Of a stretch of 64,000 nt of DNA, positions 24,819 to 32,358 are shown piece after piece (positions within the stretch are counted from its first letter, which is position 1; each line of letters opens with the position of its first letter). Source of the stretch: JAWHQP01 sp032586195 (GTDB lineage Bacteria; Pseudomonadota; Gammaproteobacteria; Enterobacterales; Pasteurellaceae); assembly GCA_032586195.1 (NCBI GenBank), contig JAWHQP010000003.1:62001-126000 (forward strand). The letters are read 5' to 3'. The notes under the pieces were generated by a model. The model did not search any database. It worked only from the letters and a program-made list of their open reading frames with translations, and was not told the DNA's origin. Both the position numbers and the translations under genes were made by a program.

Positions 24819-25203
24819 TTAGATATGATATTTTCTACTATTATGAATAGATAGATGATAAAGCTGTAATGTGTCAGCGCTATTTTTAGCTTCATACAAA
24901 AACATTTCAACTATACGTAAAGCTTCAATATGTCTATATAATTGACGGATTGGACGTAGAGAATAAGTATAGCGAATATATGCTTTGGCGAATTCAATGA
25001 ATGGTGCTGTTAATGGGTCATATTGATAAGCTGTAGATTTAATTCTTTCTGTGGAAAAATGGATTTGAATCGAATGAATACTGAATGTTAGTTTTCCGGG
25101 AATTATTTCCAAACACTGTAAGCTGTTTTTTAAAGAAATTAATAACTTGCTCTAAGTTATATTTTGGGTTATTGTATTTTGGAGTAAAAATTATATTGTT
25201 CAT
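24819..25203 (-). pseudogene. Tyrosine recombinase C, N-terminal fragment
   Basis: Begins ATG at 25201-25203, two bases after the stop of remnant B, reading NNIIFTPKYNNPKYNLEQV up to LTVFG. It then shifts frame and continues as EIIPGKLTFSIHS and PLTAPFIEFAKAYIRYTYS to a stop at 24819. This resembles the N-terminal core-binding region of the large recombinases found in tandem-integrase elements; no catalytic domain is present. It is therefore a truncated and frameshifted fragment. The identification is by pattern recognition and moderately uncertain. Confidence 0.5.
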
Positions 25204-25205
25204 AA

Positions 25206-26390
25206 TTAGTGAACAGCCATAGCTCTTTTAAGTTCATTGCAAGTTTGAATAACATATTAAACTGCTAAAATAATACAATCTTTGAATGATGCATAGTCTA
25301 CACTTTTAGTTCGTTTTAAATGCTCTTCTTTTTCTTTATACAGTTTCTTTAGTATTTGTTGATGAAGACCATCAATTAGAGTTCTAAACTTAGAACATAA
25401 ATAACAAGTTTCATAGCCAGTTATCCAAAACTCATTTTTTCCACATGCACCTATCGTATCTATTCCATCATTTATTATTAAAGATGTAGGATGATATCCC
25501 CATTTTCAGTATAAATTTTTACATTTTGTGGATTTGTTTGATCTAAAAGCTCAGCTGTAATTGTTGCTTCAATTCCTCTTCTTCCTAAATTAGTTCCCCT
25601 AGTATGGCGAAAGCGTCTTACACTAACATGAATAATTTTACCTGTTCGCTCTGAAGCAGCTTTTTGTTGAATATAAAATTTTCGTAATGTATTTCGCATC
25701 TAATGATGATGCAGAGTAATGAAAAATATCTTTATCTAGTAGCTATATGTCGAAATATTTATTTTCTATATTCATCTTCAAACAATTCCAATCTATAAAT
25801 ATTGGTAATTTTATCTTATGACTAGATATAAATGATTAATTTACTAGTTAAAGTAACTTTTTGTATTGAGCCTATATAAAACTTAATAAGGCCAAATATA
25901 AGTCTTCAATTATTGCTAATTTTTTGAATGTTTCCCTAAATAATCCACTTTTTTTAGCAGTAGGTATATTCAAGTAGTAGTTATATGCTCCTTTTGACAT
26001 TTCTTTTTTTAGGTCTTCAAATTTTAAATGACGTATTTGAATAGACCTTCTCGCAGTAGCCTGAAGTAAGTGAATATATGCATATGCTTCAAATGGAATA
26101 GGGCTTTCATTCAAAAGTCTAGATAATTCAGACATTAAAGTTAAAATTTCATTTTCAGTAGATGCTCCTGTATAAGGACATATCATTAATACTGACTTAC
26201 CGTTATCATTTCTTCTTAAGGTAAAGCTTTCTAACGAAGATGCAACAGATTTGTCAATACCGTAGTAGCCATAGTTATACCATGATAGTAAAAAAACTTT
26301 TAATGCTCCTAAATATCATTCATGATCTTTTCCTAATTTATTTTCAATTCAATATTTTTGATACATCAACGATAGTTCATAATATAATCA
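25206..26390 (-). pseudogene. Tyrosine recombinase B, degenerate
   Basis: Three readable pieces in order. 26186-25872 holds catalytic box I: HLLQATARRSIQIRHLKFED, with the active-site Arg, then the LNIPTAKKSGLFRETFK segment. 25699-25478 holds box II and the nucleophile region: RRFRHTRGTNLGRRGI, then ELLDQTNPQNVKIYTEN, with Tyr retained and the usual His replaced by Gln. The piece from about 25470 down to 25208 is a Cys-containing tail (GACGKNEFW, CYLCSKF, LIDGLHQQILKKLYKE). Stops and frame changes separate them (stops inside 25700-25870, and TAA after ILAV). A C-terminal Cys-rich tail is known in some tandem-integrase proteins. It is certainly nonfunctional as it stands. Confidence 0.65.
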
Positions 26391-27241
26391 TCAATGAGCT
26401 GTCTTTTGTGAGATAGGTAAATGCCTTTCTTTAGTCTTACTTACAGCTTGTATTTTTCTTGTATCAAATTTATCGTCATGTGTTCGTCTAATTGTAATTG
26501 AGGATTTAGCTGTTCCTATATCAATAGATGGGATTTGAATTGATAATAGTTCCCCACTTCTAATCCCTAATTATTTCAGTAAGATGAATATTAAATGGTT
26601 TCTTTTTCTAATTCTGATATCTTTAAATGGATTATTGGGATTAGAAAAATTCGCAATAGACATAACTTCATCTAATAGTCCATCAGGTAACTCGCTTTCT
26701 GGTTTTATGGATAATGTTTTATGATTTTTAGGTTTTAACTCTTTAATTAACGTAAGTAATTTCGTGAATGTTTCGATATATTCGTTAGATACACGAATTA
26801 CTTTAGATAGAAATAATATGTATTCTGAAAGAGTAGTGAGTCTATTATATTGATGACTTAGAAAAACTGATGGGTAAATATCAATAAATTGAGTTAGATC
26901 TTTTATCAAAACTTTTCTTTTTGTATTATTCGCATTCTTTTGTTTTTTTACATTTAACTTCATGTGTTGAATAAGAAGTTCTAATTGAGTTTCAGTTAAG
27001 ATTATCTGTATATGAATTAAAGAATTAAATCACTAACAACGAGTCGATTCTATTTTTCTCAATTCATTAGCCATTGTATAGCTCCTAGCTTATTTCTAAT
27101 CGTGTTTACTACAGATTGATCGCGTAGTTCTACCATTACCCATAAGGTTGAATAAAACTCAGGGATACCAGTAGTTTTCATATTAACTAATAGAGGAAAA
27201 CCTTTTCCATTTGAAAAAAAGATTGTTTCTAACTTATGCAT
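26391..27241 (-). pseudogene. Tyrosine recombinase A, degenerate and 3'-truncated
   Basis: The first remnant on the minus strand starts MHKLETIFFSNGKGFPLLVN (27241). It is interrupted by stops near 27058 and a frame change, and resumes as ILTETQLELLIQHMKLNVK. It runs through LIKELKPKNHK to an in-frame TAA at 26571-26573. The same frame then continues as LGIRSGELLSIQIPS, which is catalytic box I with its Arg, to KERHLPISQ and a stop at 26391-26393. Boxes with HxxR and Tyr are absent, so the 3' end seems deleted where remnant B begins. Confidence 0.6.
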
Positions 27242-27313
27242 AAGGTGTAATACTGTATAAAACTTACATATACAAATACTAGTAAATAAAATAAAGTATG
27301 TAAAAATAAGTGT

Positions 27314-27346
27314 AAAAAAAAAAGAATCCTCTATTTAAAAGGATTC
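27314..27346 (-). terminator. Terminator of ssb
   Basis: On the minus strand, a GAATCCT / AGGATTC stem with a 9-nt loop is followed by a run of ten T. It lies about 48 nt after the ssb stop and marks the border with the degenerate mobile element. Confidence 0.85.
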
Positions 27347-27393
27347 ACTTGAATATTAACGGTTATATTTTACACTTTTAATTCATATGTAAC

Positions 27394-27885
27394 TCAGAAC
27401 GGAATATCGTCATCAAAATTATCCATCGGCGGTTCCGGTTGTGCTGCCGGTTTGTTTGCCGCAGGACGAGGGGCTTGAGCTGCCGGAGCCGGACGTGAAT
27501 AGGATTGACCGCCTTGTGGAGCCGCGTAGCCGCCGACATCCGTATTCTGCGCTCTGCCGCCGAGCATTTGCATGACATCGCCCTGAATTTCGGTGGTGTA
27601 GCGATCCTGCCCGTTTTGATCTTGCCATTTACGTGTGCGTAAGCGACCTTCCACATACACCAATGAACCCTTACGCAAATATTCTCCGCAGATTTCTGCC
27701 TGACGGCGGTAGAACACAATGCGATGCCATTCGGTGATTTCACGGCGTTCGCCGGTGTTTTTATCGGTCCAGCTTTCACTGGTGGCCACGCTGATATTCG
27801 CTACCGCCTCCCCGTTCGGCATGGTACGGATTTCCGGGTCATTACCTAGATGTCCAACGACAATTACTTTATTAACTCCAGCCAT
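27394..27885 (-). CDS. ssb: Single-stranded DNA-binding protein
   Basis: Essential protein that coats single-stranded DNA in replication, repair and transformation. The N-terminal OB fold (about 1-110) opens with [18 protein letters not shown] and contains [25 protein letters not shown] Gly/Pro/Ala/Gln-rich linker follows, and the acidic tip ends in DDDIPF, which docks partner proteins. At 163 residues it is slightly shorter than E. coli SSB (178). It is divergent from uvrA, sharing a 164-nt control region with a LexA-like box and a CRP-S palindrome, so induction by DNA damage and by competence is likely. Confidence 0.97.
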   Translation of the reverse strand: MAGVNKVIVVGHLGNDPEIRTMPNGEAVANISVATSESWTDKNTGERREITEWHRIVFYRRQAEICGEYLRKGSLVYVEGRLRTRKWQDQNGQDRYTTEIQGDVMQMLGGRAQNTDVGGYAAPQGGQSYSRPAPAAQAPRPAANKPAAQPEPPMDNFDDDIPF

Positions 27886-27968
27886 AATATCCTCTGATAA
27901 ACTGTAAACATTGTGAATGTAGAATTGACGTATTTTGCCTGAAAATCATTAAAATAGCTATAAATTTT

Positions 27969-27988
27969 TACTGGATATTTTAACAGTT
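27969..27988. promoter_or_regulatory. LexA (SOS) box between ssb and uvrA
   Basis: TACTGG-ATATTTTA-ACAGTT matches CTGT-N8-ACAG with a single mismatch (G for T) and the usual AT-rich centre. It lies between two divergent genes that are both SOS-regulated in E. coli from the same gap. Confidence 0.75.
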
Positions 27989-27994
27989 TATAAA

Positions 27995-28016
27995 ATATGC
28001 GATAATGCTCGCAATT
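27995..28016. promoter_or_regulatory. CRP-S palindrome between ssb and uvrA
   Basis: TGCGA-TAATGC-TCGCA (27998-28013) is a perfect CRP-S core with AT-rich flanks. Each half has C where ordinary CRP sites have T. In H. influenzae ssb belongs to the Sxy/CRP competence regulon, so this site probably raises SSB supply during DNA uptake. It lies 110-131 nt upstream of the ssb start codon. Confidence 0.75.
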
Positions 28017-28049
28017 TTCAAAAAAAGTTGAGTAAAAAATCAGGATATT

Positions 28050-30892
28050 ATGAACATTATTGAAATTCGTGGGGCTCGTACACATAATTTAAAAAATATA
28101 AATTTAACCATCCCTCGGGATAAATTGATTGTCATCACGGGGCTTTCCGGCTCGGGTAAATCTTCTTTGGCGTTTGATACTTTGTATGCCGAGGGACAAC
28201 GCCGTTATGTGGAATCCCTTTCCGCTTATGCTCGTCAGTTTTTATCATTAATGGAAAGCCTGATGTGGACCATATCGAGGGCTTATCGCCGGCGATTTCC
28301 ATCGAACAAAAATCCACTTCCCATAACCCGCGTTCTACTGTAGGTACCATTACAGAAATTCACGATTATTTACGTTTGTTGTTTGCCCGCGTGGGGGAAC
28401 CTCGCTGTCCAACGCACAATATACCTTTAGCGGCACAGACTATCAGCCAAATGGTGGATAAAGTATTAGCCCTGCCAGAGGGCAGCAAAATGATGCTACT
28501 GGCGCCGGTAGTGAAGGCCCGCAAGGGGGAGCACGTCAAAATCCTTGAACATATCGCCGGCCAAGGCTATATTCGGGCCAGAATTGACGGCGAAATCTGT
28601 GATTTGTCTGATCCACCGAAACTGGAATTGCAGAAAAAACATACCATTGAAGTGGTGGTGGATCGATTCAAGGTGCGGGCGGATTTAGCGACTCGCTTGG
28701 CGGAATCCTTTGAAACCGCCCTTGAGTTATCGGGCGGCATTGCGATAGTGGCGGATATGGATAACAGACAGGCGGAGGAATTTGTCTTTTCGGCCAATTT
28801 TGCCTGCCCACATTGCGGTTATTCCGTACCGGAACTGGAGCCGCGTTTATTTTCCTTTAATAATCCCGCGGGGGCTTGTCCGACCTGCGACGGCTTGGGC
28901 GTACAACAGTATTTTGATGAACAGCGCGTGGTGCAGAATCCCGCTATTTCCTTGGCAAGCGGGGCGGTGAAAGGCTGGGATCGCCGTAATTTCTATTATT
29001 ATCAGATGCTGACTTCATTGGCGGATCATTATCATTTTGATATTGACACACCGTATCAGGATTTGCCGAAAAAAATTAAAGAAGTGGTCATGCACGGTTC
29101 GGGCAAGGAAGAAATCGAATTCAAATACATGAATGATCGTGGGGATACCGTGGTGCGCCGCCATGCCTTCGAGGGTATTTTAAATAATATGGCGCGCCGT
29201 TATAAGGAAACCGAATCCATGTCGGTACGGGAAGAGTTAGCCAAAAATATCAGTACACGGCCTTGTGCCGATTGCGGCGGTTCCCGTTTGCGTCCGGAAG
29301 CCCGCCATGTCTATATCGGACAGACCAATTTGCCTGAAATGTCGGATATGAGTATCGGTGAAGCCTATACATTCTTTGAAAAAATGACGTTGAGCGGGCA
29401 AAAGGCTCAGATTGCGGAGAAAATTCTGAAAGAGATCAAAGAACGTTTGTCTTTTCTGGTCAATGTCGGCTTGAACTATCTTTCTCTGTCTCGCTCGGCG
29501 GAAACCCTGTCGGGTGGCGAGGCGCAGCGTATCCGCCTTGCCAGTCAGATCGGTGCGGGGCTGGTAGGGGTGATGTATGTGCTGGACGAGCCTTCCATCG
29601 GCTTGCACCAGCGGGATAACGAGCGTCTGCTGAAAACCCTGATTCATCTGCGTGATCTCGGCAATACCGTGATTGTGGTGGAACATGATGAAGACGCCAT
29701 TCGTCTGGCGGATCATATTATCGACATCGGCCCGGGAGCAGGCGTGCACGGCGGCAGTGTGATCGCGCAGGGCAGTGCCGAAGAAATTATGCAAAACCCG
29801 CTTTCCGTTACGGGTAAATATCTCTCGGGAGCGGAACGGATCGAAATTCCGCAACATCGCACCGCACTTAATCGGGATAAATGGCTGCGTTTGAACGGTG
29901 CTTCGGGCAACAACCTGAAAAAAGTGAATTTAGCCCTGCCGATCGGTTTGTTTACCTGCATTACCGGTGTGTCGGGTTCGGGCAAATCGACTTTGATTAA
30001 CGACACCCTGTTCCCTATCGCACAGAACGTGTTGAACCGTGCGGATAATATCGATCACGCTCCGTATCAATCTATTGAAGGATTGGAATTTTTCGACAAG
30101 GTGATCAATATTGACCAAAGTCCGATCGGGCGTACGCCGCGTTCTAATCCCGCCACCTACACGGGCCTGTTTACCCCGATTCGCGAATTATTCGCCGGTG
30201 TGCCTGAATCGCGGGCGCGCGGTTACAATCCCGGACGATTCAGCTTTAACGTGCGGGGTGGTCGTTGCGAAGCCTGTCAGGGCGACGGTGTGATTAAGGT
30301 GGAAATGCATTTTCTACCCGATGTGTATGTGCCGTGCGACCAATGCAAGGGCAAGCGTTATAACCGCGAAACCCTCGAAATTCGCTACAAAGGTAAAACC
30401 ATTCATCAGGTGCTGGATATGACGGTGGAGGAGGCGCGGGAATTTTTTGACGCGATTCCCGTGCTCGCCCGTAAGTTGCAAACGCTGATTGACGTAGGCT
30501 TATCCTATATCCGTCTCGGTCAGTCTTCCACCACGCTTTCGGGCGGTGAGGCGCAACGGGTGAAGCTTGCCACCGAGTTATCCAAACGGGATACGGGTAA
30601 AACCCTGTATATTCTTGATGAGCCGACCACAGGCCTGCATTTTGCCGATATCAAACAGCTGCTTGAAGTGCTGCATCGGCTGCGGGATCAGGGCAACACT
30701 ATCGTGGTTATCGAACACAATCTGGACGTAATAAAAACAGCCGACTGGATTGTCGATCTCGGCCCCGAAGGCGGCAACGGCGGCGGCCGGATTATTGCTC
30801 AGGGCACACCGGAACAGGTGGCGGAAGATCCCGTTTCCCACACGGCACGTTTTTTAAAACCGATTCTGGCTAAAAAACGTAAAAACTCCTGA
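28050..30892 (+). pseudogene. uvrA: UvrA excinuclease subunit, interrupted by a one-base frameshift
   Basis: DNA-damage recognition ATPase of nucleotide excision repair. The first frame (28050-28343) encodes [20 protein letters not shown], Walker [10 protein letters not shown] (about 31-39) and [10 protein letters not shown]. The frame then changes and the rest (from about 28255) reads on as [20 protein letters not shown]. The Zn-binding CPHCGYS...CPTCDG, both LSGGEAQR signatures, a second Walker A (GVSGSGKST), a second Zn module (CEACQGDG...CDQCKGK) and LDEPTTGLH follow. Restoring one A in the GGAAAGCC context at 28253-28260 (family sequence [12 protein letters not shown]) repairs the gene to about 947 residues. 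It may be a true mutation or a sequencing error in an A-run. A truncated product could start at ATG 28265 but would lack the first Walker A. Confidence 0.93.
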
Positions 30893-30899
30893 TTTCAAC

Positions 30900-30909
30900 A
30901 CCGCACTTT
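30900..30909 (-). repeat. Hin-type DNA uptake signal
   Basis: ACCGCACTTT just after the uvrA stop. Its minus-strand tail GAGTTTTT lies exactly 11 nt beyond the core and overlaps the end of uvrA. Confidence 0.88.
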
Positions 30910-30957
30910 GGCGGAACACCCGGGCGCGGCGTTTGGCCGCAATCGGTTACATATCAT

Positions 30958-30987
30958 AGGGCTACGTTGTTGTAGCCCTTATTTTTT
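30958..30987 (+). terminator. Terminator downstream of uvrA
   Basis: AGGGCTAC-GTTGTT-GTAGCCCT hairpin followed by TATTTTTT, about 65 nt after the uvrA stop. Confidence 0.9.
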
Positions 30988-31057
30988 AGTGAAATCCGGC
31001 TGAAGATCATGCTTAACGCTTGATTTTGACCTGAACGTAAAAACTCGCCAAAACAGC

Positions 31058-31067
31058 ACCGCACTTT
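31058..31067 (-). repeat. Hin-type DNA uptake signal
   Basis: ACCGCACTTT between the uvrA terminator and the torY promoter; the extended tail GAGTTTT lies 11 nt beyond the core on the minus strand. Confidence 0.88.
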
Positions 31068-31086
31068 TTCTCTATTTCATTCCATC

Positions 31087-31129
31087 TTGATTTTTATCAA
31101 TAAAAACACTCCAATTGATATTGTATAAA
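31087..31129 (+). promoter_or_regulatory. FNR-activated promoter of the torYZ-type operon
   Basis: TTGAT-TTTT-ATCAA at 31087-31100 is a perfect FNR box, and TATAAA at 31124-31129 is a good -10. This spacing puts the box centre near -41.5 relative to a start at about 31135, the classic geometry for FNR-activated anaerobic promoters. The leader to the ATG at 31230 is about 95 nt. Confidence 0.8.
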
Positions 31130-31229
31130 AGCTTTTTTCTACTACAATCGAGTTACCTCAAAATAATTAAATATAATGTAATTTATTAATTTTATTATAT
31201 ATTTTTGTATATAACGATTGGAGCAGACT

Positions 31230-32342
31230 ATGACAAAGGGAAAAAAACTTTCCTTGTGGGGAGTTGTCGGGAGTGCGGTGATCGGCGCACTCATTTTATT
31301 TGGAACGCAATTTATCATGAAGAAAACCAGTACGTCTGAGTTTTGCGCAAGTTGTCATTCAATGGATTATCCCCGTGCGGAATGGGAAGGTTCGTCCCAC
31401 TTTTCCAATCAGCAAGGGATTCGGGCGGAATGTGCGGACTGCCATGTTCCCGATGATGGACTGGATTATGTCAAAGCGAAATTCGTGGCGCTGAAAGACG
31501 TATGGTACACCATTACCGATAAATTGCCGGATCTGGCCGCCTATGAGAAACATCGTGCGGAAATGGCGCAATCTGTTTGGGATGAGATGAAAGCCAATGA
31601 TTCCGCCGCTTGCCGCTCCTGCCATTCTTTCGCGGCTATGGAACTGACGAAACAGAGTAAATCGGCTCAACAGTTTCACAACGAAGCAAAAGCCGACGGG
31701 CAAACCTGTATCGATTGTCATAAGGGTATTGTGCATTTCTTGCCTGAAGTTGAACAAAATCCGGCGGCGGCCAATGCGTTAAGTCAGCATCAGGGGCAAT
31801 TCAACGCGGGCGATAGCACACTTTACACCCTTGCTATTTCTACCGCCCGGTTGCTTGGCGGTGAAGAAATCCGTTTTATGCCTTACGCGGAATTAACCGA
31901 TTGGAAAGCGGAGGGCGATCAAATTATCGCGACGGTGCAAGGTTGGCAGCAGGCGGGGGCGGAAAGCCTGTTATACAAAGCATTAGGTAAACGTATCAAT
32001 GTCGCGGTGCTGAGTGACGAGGCGAAAGCAAAATTACATACGCTGCAAACCGTACATGATCCTGTGACCGATTCCGAATGGAGAGAAGTATCGGTTCAGG
32101 TCAAAATTGATAAGAGTGCGGTGACTTCCGATTTAGCGGCGCTGGATGCTTTCGGTAATAACCTGAATCAGAGTCAGTGCAGCGGCTGCCACGCGGCGAT
32201 TGGAGCGGATCATTATACGGCGAACCAATGGATTGGGGTGATTAATTCAATGAAAGATCGTACTTCAATGACGGACGCGGATGTGCGTGCGGTGACGATT
32301 TACTTACAACGTCATGCAAAAGACATGAATAATGCCAAATAA
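31230..32342 (+). CDS. torY: Pentahaem c-type cytochrome, TorC/TorY family
   Basis: Membrane-anchored NapC/NirT-type cytochrome that passes electrons from menaquinol to a periplasmic molybdoreductase. An N-terminal helix (about 9-29) is followed by five CxxCH haem sites: CASCH (39-43), CADCH, CRSCH, CIDCH, and CSGCH in a C-terminal mono-haem domain. This is the TorC/TorY layout. ATG 31230 is chosen because GGAG lies at 31220-31223; an in-frame TTG at 31218 lies over that site. It is followed by the reductase gene 16 nt later. In Haemophilus the equivalent pair is HI0644-HI0643 (MtsY-MtsZ). Expression should be anaerobic through the FNR box. Confidence 0.92.
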   Translation: MTKGKKLSLWGVVGSAVIGALILFGTQFIMKKTSTSEFCASCHSMDYPRAEWEGSSHFSNQQGIRAECADCHVPDDGLDYVKAKFVALKDVWYTITDKLPDLAAYEKHRAEMAQSVWDEMKANDSAACRSCHSFAAMELTKQSKSAQQFHNEAKADGQTCIDCHKGIVHFLPEVEQNPAAANALSQHQGQFNAGDSTLYTLAISTARLLGGEEIRFMPYAELTDWKAEGDQIIATVQGWQQAGAESLLYKALGKRINVAVLSDEAKAKLHTLQTVHDPVTDSEWREVSVQVKIDKSAVTSDLAALDAFGNNLNQSQCSGCHAAIGADHYTANQWIGVINSMKDRTSMTDADVRAVTIYLQRHAKDMNNAK

Positions 32343-32358
32343 CGGAAGGGGGAAAAAA

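Larger units (their letters stand above)
24324..27313 (-). mobile_element. Degenerate multi-recombinase mobile element
   Basis: About 3 kb of strongly AT-rich DNA between the siderophore esterase and ssb, all coding remnants on the minus strand. In transcription order: remnant A (26391-27241) and remnant B (25206-26390) of tyrosine recombinases, the N-terminal part of a third (24819-25203), and a small coiled-coil gene (24384-24680). No uptake signals occur inside, unlike the flanks. Adjacent recombinases of different subtypes plus a small helical protein recall trio-type elements (RIT, gamma-mobile-trio), from memory. No terminal repeats or target duplication could be identified by eye, so the limits are approximate. 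Confidence 0.65.

Noticed and set aside
24324..27313. Intact prophage or functional integrase
   Set aside because: All recombinase frames are interrupted, and no structural phage genes or attachment repeats are visible.
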